Shown here piece by piece: positions 16,393-23,795 of a DNA stretch of 38,122 nucleotides. Numbering within the stretch: position 1 is the first letter of the stretch; every line of letters begins with the position of its first letter. Source of the stretch: Blastococcus sp. CCUG 61487. Its GTDB lineage: Bacteria; Actinomycetota; Actinomycetes; Mycobacteriales; Geodermatophilaceae. A program made the position numbers and the translations under genes. Location: the NCBI RefSeq assembly GCF_005222955.1, contig NZ_LWUA01000262.1, positions 1 through 38,122 on the forward strand. The letters run 5' to 3'. The notes under the pieces are model-generated. The model did not search any database. It saw only the letters and a list, made by a program, of their open reading frames with translations, and was not told the DNA's origin.

Positions 16393-17334
16393 GTGTCGGG
16401 ACGCCGCACCGACGGCCGGCCGGGCCCCCGCGGCGGTGCGACCCGGGCAGCGACCCCGCCGCGGCGCTCCCGTCCCGGTCCGCTCGTCGCGACGCCGGAC
16501 CCCCGCAGGGCACGGACCACCCACCACGAGGCGCCCCTCCGGGCGTTCGCCCGCCGGTACGGCTGGCGCGCCTACGCCATCCCCTTCCTGACCGTGGCCA
16601 CCCTGTTCGCGCTCGTGGACCTGGCCGCGCACGGGACGACGAACGCCGACCCCGCGGCCTCGACCACCGATCAGCCGACGTCCTCGGTCGTGTCCCTGCC
16701 CGATCCGGAGGTGACACCCCCTGCTCCGGCGGAGGGCGACGCCGAGCCGACCGAGGCGCCACCGCCGCCACCCGAGGCCGCCGTGGCGCCGTACGTGGAG
16801 CAGGGCGCCGGGACCGTCGCCGTCGTCGACGGGACCGGGCCGGTGTACGGCACCGGACCGCTGAACCGGTTCGTGGTCGAGGTGGAGGACGGCATCGGGG
16901 TGGACGGCCAGGCCTTCGCGGCCGCCGTCGAGGCGACGCTCGGTGATCCGCGGTCGTGGGGCGCCGGCGGCCGGATGTCCTTCCAGCGGGTCGGCGCGGC
17001 CGAGGCGGCCGCCGCGCAGTACGAGTTCAAGGTGACCCTGGTCAGCCCCGGCTCCATGGAGAGCTACTGCCCGGGCGTCGGCACCGGCGGCTACACGTCC
17101 TGCCGCTACGGCGAGCGCGCCGTCATCAACCTGGCCCGGTGGGCCACCGCGGTGCCGCACTACGACGGCGACGTCGAGACCTACCGCCACTACGTGGTCA
17201 ACCACGAGGTGGGGCACGCGCTCGGCCAGGGCCACGTGAGCTGCCCGGGACCGGGTCAGCTGGCTCCGGTCATGGTCCAGCAGACCCTGGGGCTCGGGGG
17301 CTGCACGAAGAACGCCTGGCCCTACCCCACCTGA
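16393..17334 (+). CDS. DUF3152 membrane-anchored metalloprotease-like protein
   Basis: This 313-residue protein has a basic, disordered N-terminus (1-55), one membrane segment (about 61-79), a Pro/Glu/Thr-rich linker (about 85-130) and a C-terminal DUF3152 domain. The domain contains HEVGHALGQGH at 271-281, the metzincin-type zinc motif HExxHxxGxxH, so an extracytoplasmic peptidase is likely. Cysteines in SYCPGVG, TSCRYG, VSCPG and GGCTKN could pair as disulfides, which fits an exported domain. The equivalent in M. tuberculosis is Rv3207c, from memory. Substrate unknown. An 87-bp repeat starts 7 bases after the stop. Confidence 0.87.
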   Translation: MSGRRTDGRPGPRGGATRAATPPRRSRPGPLVATPDPRRARTTHHEAPLRAFARRYGWRAYAIPFLTVATLFALVDLAAHGTTNADPAASTTDQPTSSVVSLPDPEVTPPAPAEGDAEPTEAPPPPPEAAVAPYVEQGAGTVAVVDGTGPVYGTGPLNRFVVEVEDGIGVDGQAFAAAVEATLGDPRSWGAGGRMSFQRVGAAEAAAAQYEFKVTLVSPGSMESYCPGVGTGGYTSCRYGERAVINLARWATAVPHYDGDVETYRHYVVNHEVGHALGQGHVSCPGPGQLAPVMVQQTLGLGGCTKNAWPYPT

Positions 17335-17340
17335 CGTCCT

Positions 17341-17427
17341 CGGCGATGATCAGGTGACCTGATCATTTGGTGTCCTCCCTCGTGGTCGACGGCGAGGGAG
17401 GACGCCGCATGCCGAGGGAGGACGGCG
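17341..17427. repeat. 87-bp intergenic repeat, copy 1
   Basis: This element aligns without gaps to 33223-33309 with 74 of 87 bases identical. It contains a near-perfect palindrome (arms 17346-17355 and 17357-17366, one-base centre), then a stem of 11 bp (17372-17382 with 17393-17403, loop 10). A second copy of the right arm, CGAGGGAGGAC, lies at 17413-17423, so the left arm can pair with either. It starts 7 bases after the DUF3152 stop. Confidence 0.9.
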
Positions 17428-17554
17428 TCTCCGGCCCCTCGGTCACCGGTCCGAGCAGAAGCGCGAGCCGCCGGGAATGGCGGTGGGCGGCCCGCGGTTG
17501 TGCCGGTGAACGTGCCGGTCCAGGCCGGAGAACCCGCCACACCGAGGAGCTCGC

Positions 17555-18715
17555 GTGTCCCTGCCACCCCTGGTGGAGCCCGCCGCCGACCTGTCGATCG
17601 ACGAGGTCCGCCGCTACAGCCGTCACCTGATCATCCCGGACGTCGGCATGGACGGGCAGAAGCGGCTGAAGAACGCCAAGGTGCTCGCCGTCGGCGCGGG
17701 TGGCCTCGGCTCGCCGGTGCTCATGTACCTGGCCGCGGCCGGCGTGGGCACCCTCGGCATCGTCGAGTTCGACACCGTCGACGAGTCGAACCTGCAGCGG
17801 CAGATCATCCACGGCGTCTCCGACATCGGCCGCTCCAAGGCCGAGAGCGCGCGGGACTCCATCAAGGAGATCAACCCCTACGTCGACGTCCGGCTGCACA
17901 ACACCCGGCTCGACAACGACAACGTGCTGGAGATCTTCGGCCAGTACGACCTGATCGTCGACGGCACCGACAACTTCGCGACCCGCTACATGGTCAACGA
18001 CGCGTGCGTGCTGCTCGGCAAGCCCTACGTGTGGGGCTCGATCTACCGCTTCGACGGCCAGGTCTCGGTCTTCTGGGACGAGCACGGGCCGAACTACCGC
18101 GACCTCTACCCGGTCCCGCCGCCGCCCGGCATGGTGCCCAGCTGCGCCGAGGGCGGCGTGCTCGGCGTCCTCTGCGCGACGGTGGGCGCGATCCAGGCCA
18201 CCGAGGCGGTCAAGCTGATCACCGGCATCGGCGAGACGCTGCTCGGCCGGCTCATGGTCTACGACGCCCTGGAGATGACCTTCCGCGAGATCAAGGTCCG
18301 CAAGGACCCCGAGGGCGAGCCGATCACCGGCCTCATCGACTACGAGACCTTCTGCGGCGTGGTGTCGATGGAGGCGCAGATCGCCGCGGCCGGCTCGACC
18401 ATCACCGTCGACGAGCTCAAGGACATGATGGACGCCGGCAAGGACTTCGAGCTGATCGACGTCCGCGAGCCGAACGAGTACGAGATCGTGTCCATCCCGG
18501 GCGCGAAGCTCATCCCCAAGGACGAGATCCTCTCGGGCCGCGCGCTGGCGCAGCTGCCGAACGACAAGCCGATCGTGCTGCACTGCAAGACCGGCGTGCG
18601 CTCGGCGGAGGTCCTCGCCGCGGTCAAGGAGGCCGGCTTTAAGGACGCCGTCCACGTGCAGGGCGGCGTGACCTCCTGGGCGACCCGGATCGACAAGGCG
18701 CTGCCCACCTACTGA
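17555..18715 (+). CDS. moeZ: MoeZ-type adenylyltransferase/sulfurtransferase
   Basis: This 386-residue protein fuses an E1-like adenylyltransferase (MoeB/ThiF; VLAVGAGGLGSPVLMYLAAAG nucleotide-binding loop, DESNLQRQ, DGTDNF) with a C-terminal rhodanese domain (about 285-386; LIDVREPNEYE and the loop HCKTGVRSAE with Cys344). It adenylates the C-terminal Gly-Gly of a sulfur-carrier protein (MoaD, ThiS or CysO type) and passes sulfur to it, serving molybdopterin, thiamine or cysteine synthesis. The zinc CxxC pairs of E. coli MoeB are not evident; only SCAEGG remains. GTG at 17555 follows GAGGAG. M. tuberculosis equivalent: Rv3206c, from memory. Confidence 0.95.
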   Translation: MSLPPLVEPAADLSIDEVRRYSRHLIIPDVGMDGQKRLKNAKVLAVGAGGLGSPVLMYLAAAGVGTLGIVEFDTVDESNLQRQIIHGVSDIGRSKAESARDSIKEINPYVDVRLHNTRLDNDNVLEIFGQYDLIVDGTDNFATRYMVNDACVLLGKPYVWGSIYRFDGQVSVFWDEHGPNYRDLYPVPPPPGMVPSCAEGGVLGVLCATVGAIQATEAVKLITGIGETLLGRLMVYDALEMTFREIKVRKDPEGEPITGLIDYETFCGVVSMEAQIAAAGSTITVDELKDMMDAGKDFELIDVREPNEYEIVSIPGAKLIPKDEILSGRALAQLPNDKPIVLHCKTGVRSAEVLAAVKEAGFKDAVHVQGGVTSWATRIDKALPTY

Positions 18716-18735
18716 TCGACAGCTCGACCACCGAT

Positions 18736-18777
18736 CGACGGCTCGCACTGCTCCCCGAGGAGCGGAGCGGGCCGTCG
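18736..18777 (+). terminator. Hairpin terminator after moeZ
   Basis: A 7-bp outer stem (18736-18742 with 18771-18777) encloses an inner 5-bp hairpin (18750-18754 with 18759-18763, loop CCGA). It begins 21 bases after the moeZ stop and is followed by TCGTCTTG, with only a weak T-rich end. Confidence 0.55.
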
Positions 18778-18794
18778 TCGTCTTGACTGACTGC

Positions 18795-19376
18795 ATGGCC
18801 GACTTCTCGCCCGTCGAGCTGCTCGAGCTGTTCCAGCGCGGGCAGGCCACGTTCACCGACCGGGTGGACGCGGTGAAACCCGGGCAGTGGGCGGACGAGG
18901 CGCTGCCGGGGTGGACGGTGGCCGACCTCGTCGCCCACCTGATCACCGAGCACCTCTGGGCGCCACCGCTGCTGGCCGGCGAGCCCTTCGTCGAGGGCCG
19001 CTTCCCCGACGACACCAACGACCTGCTCGGGGACGACCCGCTCACCGGCTGGGAGAGCGCCGCGGACGGTTCCCTGTCGGCCTTCGCCGAGGACGGCGCC
19101 CTGATCCGCACCGTCCACCTGCAGCGCGGCCCGACCCCGGCCGGCCAGTACATCCTCGAGATGGTCGCCGACCTCACCGTGCACGCCTGGGACCTCGCCC
19201 GCGCGACCGGCGGGGACCGGGAGCTCGACGGCGAGCTGGTCACCGCCTCGCTGGTGCTCGCCGAGCAGCTGCCGGAGGACGGCGTGCCGGGGTTCTTCGC
19301 ACCGCCCCTGGACGTCTCGGCCTCGGCGCGGCCCCAGACGCGGCTGCTCGCCCGGTTCGGGCGCAAGGACTACTGA
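18795..19376 (+). CDS. TIGR03086/TIGR03083-like protein (DinB-type, mycothiol-related fold)
   Basis: This 193-residue protein resembles the actinobacterial TIGR03086/03083 families, which share the N-terminal four-helix DinB/maleylpyruvate-isomerase fold. Key segments are DAVKPGQWADEALPGWTVADLVAHLI, with the 'GW-V-DL--H' pattern and metal-candidate His, and MVADLTVHAWDLARATG, with the second His-x-Trp-Asp motif. Some relatives use mycothiol as a thiol cofactor; activity here is unknown. ATG at 18795 was preferred over an upstream TTG at 18783. It lies between moeZ and the alkyltransferase-like gene on the same strand. Confidence 0.8.
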   Translation: MADFSPVELLELFQRGQATFTDRVDAVKPGQWADEALPGWTVADLVAHLITEHLWAPPLLAGEPFVEGRFPDDTNDLLGDDPLTGWESAADGSLSAFAEDGALIRTVHLQRGPTPAGQYILEMVADLTVHAWDLARATGGDRELDGELVTASLVLAEQLPEDGVPGFFAPPLDVSASARPQTRLLARFGRKDY

Positions 19377-19402
19377 GCCGGCCGATCGGCCATGATCGAG
19401 GG

Positions 19403-19786
19403 GTGTCCGATGCCGCCCTCGACGTCGACGAGGCGGTGTTCGACGTCGTCGAGCGGATCCCGCCGGGACGGGTGAGCACCTACGGCGCGATCGGGCGGCT
19501 GGTCGGCGTCGGTCCCCGGCGGGTGGCCCGGGCGCTGTCGCAGGGCGGGGGAGCGGTGGCCTGGTTCCGGGTCGTCCGCGCCGACGGTTCGGTCGCGGAG
19601 CCGGTCCGCGTCCGCCAGCTGGAGCTGCTCGCGGCCGAGGGGGTGCCGGTCAGGAACGGCCGGGTCGACCTGTCCGCCGTGGGCTGGCCGGACCGCGACA
19701 CGGGCCTCATCCCCGGGGATGACGCGGGATCGAGCAAGATCGTCCGGAGGAGCGACGCGGGACAGGGGTCCCGCGCGATCGGATGA
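19403..19786 (+). CDS. Alkyltransferase-like (ATL) protein, MGMT DNA-binding domain
   Basis: This 127-residue protein has the DNA-binding fold of O6-alkylguanine-DNA alkyltransferase (IPPGRVSTYGAIGRLVG; RRVARALSQG), but the active-site PCHRVV reads AWFRVV at residues 53-58. The acceptor Cys is replaced by Trp54, as in ATL proteins, which flag alkylated bases for nucleotide excision repair and cannot repair them directly. Even among ATLs a His after Trp is usual as I recall it; here it is Phe55. The last 30 residues look like read-through. M. tuberculosis Rv3204 at the same position is annotated similarly, from memory. GTG at 19403 was chosen from the frame and the family N-terminus. Confidence 0.82.
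   Translation: MSDAALDVDEAVFDVVERIPPGRVSTYGAIGRLVGVGPRRVARALSQGGGAVAWFRVVRADGSVAEPVRVRQLELLAAEGVPVRNGRVDLSAVGWPDRDTGLIPGDDAGSSKIVRRSDAGQGSRAIG
19756..19775 (+). promoter_or_regulatory. 8-bp hairpin inside the ATL 3' end
   Basis: A perfect 8-bp stem (19756-19763 with 19768-19775, loop AGGG) lies just before the GTG at 19791 of the transglycosylase gene. It could limit read-through or affect translation of the next gene; no T-run follows. Confidence 0.4.
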
Positions 19787-19790
19787 GAGG

Positions 19791-20540
19791 GTGCCGAACC
19801 TGACCGCGCAGCGCCCCGCGCCCTCCACCCGCGCCCTCCGCGCCGCCCCGTCCCGCAGGTACGGGCGCCGGCTGCTGCTCGCCCTCGTCCTGCTGGTCAC
19901 CGTGGCCGTCGCTGCGCTCTGGGTGGGCACGCCGGACGTGGCCGACGCCAGGACGCGGGTGGACGAGCGGCTGGCCGAGCTGTCCGGGACGCCGCTGGAC
20001 GGCGAGATCCCCGAGCCGATCGCCGCCGCGCTGCTGGCGACCGAGGACAGCCGTTTCGCCGACCACATCGGGATCGACTGGCGCGGCGCCCTGCGGGCCC
20101 CGCTCGGCCTGGTCACCGGGGACGACCTCGGGGGCTCGACGCTGCACCAGCAGCTGGCCCGGATGGTCTACCTGGGCGGCGCCACCGACCCCTGGGCCAA
20201 GGTTCGCGCGGTCGTGCTGGCCGTCAAGGTCGACCGCGCGTGGAGCGACGCGGACATCCTGCGCATGTACCTGGACTCGGCGTACTTCGGCCACGGCTTC
20301 TACGGGGTGAGCTCCGCGGCCGAGGGCTACTTCGGGCGGCGGCCGGCCGACCTGGACTGGGCGCAGGCCTCGCTGCTGGTGGGCCTGGTCCAGGCGCCGA
20401 GCGCCTTCGACCCGCTGGTGCACCCGGAGCGGGCGAGAGCCCGCCAGGCGCACGTGCTGAACCGGCTGGTGGACGTCGGCACCCTCGACCGGGCCACGGC
20501 CGACCAGATCGCCGCGCAACCGTGGGGGCTGCGGAGCTGA
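19791..20540 (+). CDS. GT51-type peptidoglycan glycosyltransferase (monofunctional)
   Basis: This 249-residue protein has a short basic N-terminus, one membrane segment (about 28-45) and a GT51 domain. Motif 1 is EDSRFADHIGID (catalytic Glu85 candidate), motif 2 is GGSTLHQQLA (about 114-123), and later YLDSAYFGHGFYG, AAEGYFG and APSAFDPLVHP fit the family. It would polymerise lipid II into glycan chains outside the membrane. No transpeptidase domain follows, so it is monofunctional. The start is uncertain: GTG 19791 is 4 bases after the ATL stop, while ATG 19719 would overlap the ATL gene by 68 bases. I do not recall a GT51 gene here in M. tuberculosis. Confidence 0.8.
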   Translation: MPNLTAQRPAPSTRALRAAPSRRYGRRLLLALVLLVTVAVAALWVGTPDVADARTRVDERLAELSGTPLDGEIPEPIAAALLATEDSRFADHIGIDWRGALRAPLGLVTGDDLGGSTLHQQLARMVYLGGATDPWAKVRAVVLAVKVDRAWSDADILRMYLDSAYFGHGFYGVSSAAEGYFGRRPADLDWAQASLLVGLVQAPSAFDPLVHPERARARQAHVLNRLVDVGTLDRATADQIAAQPWGLRS

Positions 20541-20600
20541 GCCGTCCCACCTGACCCGGCCGTCCCGGAACTGTCGGCGGCGCGTGCTTCCATCGGAGGC

Positions 20601-23600
20601 GTGGCACAGGGGGGAGCGGCACCGGTCTACCGGCTCGTCGCGGCGGAGGCGGCGCACCGCCCCGCAGCTCCTCGCCTCGACCCCACCCAGCAGGCCGTGG
20701 TCGACCACCCCGCCGGGCCGCTGCTCGTGCTCGCAGGCCCCGGCACCGGCAAGACGACGACGATCGTCGAGGCCGTCGCCACCCGCATCGAGGCGGGGGT
20801 CGATCCGGAGCAGATCCTCGTCCTGACCTTCAGCCGCAAGGCCGCCGCGGAGCTGCGCACGCGCATCACCGGACGGGTGGGCCGGACCATCCGCGAACCG
20901 CTGGCCCGCACCTTCCACTCCTATGCCTACGGGGTCCTCCGCCGAGCGGCGCTGCTGCGCGGCGAGGCCCCGCCGCGCCTGCTCACCGCGGCCGAGCAGG
21001 ACGCGGTCGTCGCCGAGCTGCTCCGCGGTGACGTGGAGGAGGAGGGCGCGGTCCGCTGGCCGGCCGAGCTCGGCCCGGCACTGGGGACGGCGGGCTTCCG
21101 CAGGGAACTGCGCGAGCTGCTGCTGCGGGCCACCGAGCGGGGGGTCGACGCGCCCCGGCTGGCGGCCTGGGGACGCGATTCCGGGCGCGAGCACTGGGTG
21201 CACGCCGCCGCCTTTCAGGAGCAGTACGAGGCGGTGACCGCCTTCTCGACCCTGGGCCGCGGCGACGCTTCGGGCTACGACCCCGCCGAGCTGGTGCGGC
21301 AGGCGATCGCCGAGCTGGACGGGGACGCCGAGCTGCTGCGGCAGGAGCGCGAGCGCGCCCGCTGGCTGTTCGTCGACGAGTACCAGGACACCGACCCGGC
21401 CCAGGTGGAGCTGCTGACCCTGCTCGCCGGCCGGGGCGGCAACCTGGTCGCGGTCGGTGACCCCGACCAGTCGATCTACGCCTTCCGCGGCGCCGAGCCG
21501 CGCGGCATCACCGAGTTCCCCGACCGCTTCCGGCACACCGACGGCCGGCCGGCCGGCCGGGTGTCGCTGGGCGTCTCCCGCCGGTCGGGAGCGGAGCTCC
21601 TGCGGATCAGCCGGGTCGTCGCCGACGGGTTGCCCGGGCCGTGGGAGCACCGCCGGCTCGTCGCGGGCGAGGCGGACGACCCCGGCAGCGCCGAGGTGCA
21701 CGTCTTCGGCTCCACCGCCCTGGAGGCGGCCTACCTGGCCGACGTCCTCCGGCGGGCGCACCTGCTCGACGGTCTGCCCTGGTCGCAGATGGCCGTCGTC
21801 GTCCGCGCGGCCGGCGCGCTCGGGCCGCTGCGCCGGGCGCTGGCCTCGGCCGGCGTGCCGGTCGCGGTCTCGTCGGAGGATCTCCCGCTGGCGGCGCAGC
21901 CCGCGGTCGCGCCGTTCCTCAGCGCGCTGACCGCGCTGCTGCCCCGGCCGGGCACCGATCCCGACGAGGGCCTGACCACCGGGCTGGACGAGCCGGCCGC
22001 GGAGGCGTTGCTGGCCTCGCCGCTCGGCGGCGCCACCGTGCTCGACCTGCGCAGGCTCCGCCGCGCGGTCCGGCTGGCGCTCGTCGCGAAGGGCGTGGAC
22101 CCGGCCGAGCGGGGCGAGCCGCTGGCCATGGCCCTGGCCGACGACGGGCTGCTGGAGGCGCTGCCGCCGCACGTCGCCGGGCCGGCCCAGCGCGTGGCCG
22201 ACGTCCTGGCGGCGGGTCGGATGGCGCTCGCGCAGGACGGCACGGCCGAGGACGTGCTGTGGGCCATGTGGCAGCGCAGTGGCCTGGCCGGGCGGTGGGC
22301 CCGCGCGAGCGCGGCCGGTGGGCCGTCCGGGGCGGTCGCCGACCGGGACCTCGACGCGGTCGTTGCGCTGTTCGACGCAGCCGCGGGCTTCGTCGACAGG
22401 CTGCCCTCGGCGGACGTCCGCGCCTTCGTCGCGCACCTCTCCGCGCAGGAGCTGCCGAGCGAGGGCGGTGCGGCGCGGGCGGCGGCGGGGGAGACCGTCC
22501 GGCTGCTCACCGCGCACGCCGCCAAGGGCCTGGAGTGGGACCTGGTGTGCGTGGCCGGTGTCCAGGAGGGCGTGTGGCCGGACCTGCGCGAGCGGTCGTC
22601 GCTGCTGGGGGCCGAGGAGCTGGTCGAGCGGGCCGCCGGCATCGACGGCGCGGCGGTGGACCGCCGGACGCTGGCGCTCGCGGAGGAACGCCGGCTGTTC
22701 TACGTCGCCGTCACCCGGGCCCGGCGCCGGCTGGTCGTGACGGCGGTGCAGGGTGCGCTCGACGGGCCCGACGCCGGCGCGACGCCCTCCCGCTTCCTCG
22801 ACCTGGTCCAGCCGCCGCCCGAGGAGGGGCGGTCGCTCACCGAGCTGCCGCGGTCGCTCACCCTGCCGGCGCTCGTGGCCGAGCTGCGCCGCGCGGTCAG
22901 CGACCCGGCGACGCCCTCGGCCCGCAGGTCGGCCGCCGCTTCCGTGCTGCGCCGGCTGGCCGACGAGCGGGTGCCCGGTGCCGCTCCCGGTGACTGGTGG
23001 GGGCTCGCCCCGCTGTCCGACGACGCCCCGCTGGTGCCCGACGACGGCGAGGTCCGTGTCCGCCCCTCGCACATCGAGACCTTCCAGCGCTGCCCGCTGC
23101 GCTGGGTGCTCGGCGCCGTCGGTGCGGAGGCGTCGCCCGACGCCACCCGGACCGTCGGCACGGCGGTGCACGCCGTCGCCCAGCAGGTCGCCGAGGGGCT
23201 GCCGCCGGCGGAGGCGCCGGCCGCCCTGGACCGCGAGCTGGACCAGCTCGACCTCGGGCCGGGATGGGCCGATCAGCGGCAGCGCCACAGCGCCCAGGAC
23301 ATGCTGGGCAGGTTCCTCCGCTGGCACGCCGCGCACGACCGCGAGCTCGTCGGCGTCGAGGAGAACTTCGACGTGGTCGTCGGGCGGGCGCGGCTGCGCG
23401 GGCAGGTCGACCGGCTCGAGCGCGACGCCGAGGGCCGGCTGGTGGTGGTCGACCTCAAGACGGGGAAGACGGCCGCGAAGAACATCGAGGAGCACGGGCA
23501 GCTCGCCGCCTACCAGGTCGCCGTTGCAGCGGGCGGCTTCGGGGAGCACGGCGACGTGCCCGGTGGGGCTGCGCTGCTGCAGGTCGGTACCGGCAGCAAG

Positions 23601-23795
23601 GCCAAGGAGCAGCACCAGGAGCCGCTGCCGGTGGACCTGCCGCTGCCCCGCACGTGGGCCGGCGAGCTGATCGCCGAGGTGGGTGAGGGCATGGGGGCGG
23701 CCACCTTCGAGGTGCGCACCGGTAGTCACTGCGCCCGCTGCCCGGCGCGGCGCACCTGCCCGATGCACGAGCGCGGCCGGCAGGTGACCGGATGA
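20601..23795 (+). CDS. adnA: AdnA subunit of AdnAB helicase-nuclease
   Basis: This 1064-residue protein is an UvrD-like SF1 helicase with a C-terminal RecB-type nuclease. Walker A GPGTGKTT is at 46-53, DEYQD at 259-263, and the late motif LTAHAAKGLEWDLVCVAG before VAVTRARRRL completes the helicase. The nuclease has VVVDLKTGK with Asp951 and Lys953 and cysteines C831, C1044, C1047 and C1053 (C-x2-C-x5-C) for an Fe-S cluster. With AdnB it forms the mycobacterial-type motor nuclease that resects double-strand breaks. Length and gene pairing match AdnA (Rv3202c, from memory). GTG at 20601 follows CGGAGG closely. The stop overlaps the adnB start (ATGA). Confidence 0.93.
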   Translation: MAQGGAAPVYRLVAAEAAHRPAAPRLDPTQQAVVDHPAGPLLVLAGPGTGKTTTIVEAVATRIEAGVDPEQILVLTFSRKAAAELRTRITGRVGRTIREPLARTFHSYAYGVLRRAALLRGEAPPRLLTAAEQDAVVAELLRGDVEEEGAVRWPAELGPALGTAGFRRELRELLLRATERGVDAPRLAAWGRDSGREHWVHAAAFQEQYEAVTAFSTLGRGDASGYDPAELVRQAIAELDGDAELLRQERERARWLFVDEYQDTDPAQVELLTLLAGRGGNLVAVGDPDQSIYAFRGAEPRGITEFPDRFRHTDGRPAGRVSLGVSRRSGAELLRISRVVADGLPGPWEHRRLVAGEADDPGSAEVHVFGSTALEAAYLADVLRRAHLLDGLPWSQMAVVVRAAGALGPLRRALASAGVPVAVSSEDLPLAAQPAVAPFLSALTALLPRPGTDPDEGLTTGLDEPAAEALLASPLGGATVLDLRRLRRAVRLALVAKGVDPAERGEPLAMALADDGLLEALPPHVAGPAQRVADVLAAGRMALAQDGTAEDVLWAMWQRSGLAGRWARASAAGGPSGAVADRDLDAVVALFDAAAGFVDRLPSADVRAFVAHLSAQELPSEGGAARAAAGETVRLLTAHAAKGLEWDLVCVAGVQEGVWPDLRERSSLLGAEELVERAAGIDGAAVDRRTLALAEERRLFYVAVTRARRRLVVTAVQGALDGPDAGATPSRFLDLVQPPPEEGRSLTELPRSLTLPALVAELRRAVSDPATPSARRSAAASVLRRLADERVPGAAPGDWWGLAPLSDDAPLVPDDGEVRVRPSHIETFQRCPLRWVLGAVGAEASPDATRTVGTAVHAVAQQVAEGLPPAEAPAALDRELDQLDLGPGWADQRQRHSAQDMLGRFLRWHAAHDRELVGVEENFDVVVGRARLRGQVDRLERDAEGRLVVVDLKTGKTAAKNIEEHGQLAAYQVAVAAGGFGEHGDVPGGAALLQVGTGSKAKEQHQEPLPVDLPLPRTWAGELIAEVGEGMGAATFEVRTGSHCARCPARRTCPMHERGRQVTG

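Noticed and set aside
17341..17427. Actinobacterial 6C RNA or a CRISPR-type repeat
   Set aside because: The loops lack the run of six C expected for 6C RNA, and only two distant copies exist with no spacer array.
17363..19366. 667-codon minus-strand frame over moeZ
   Set aside because: MoeZ and the TIGR03086-like gene are clear on the plus strand; the antisense frame is low complexity.
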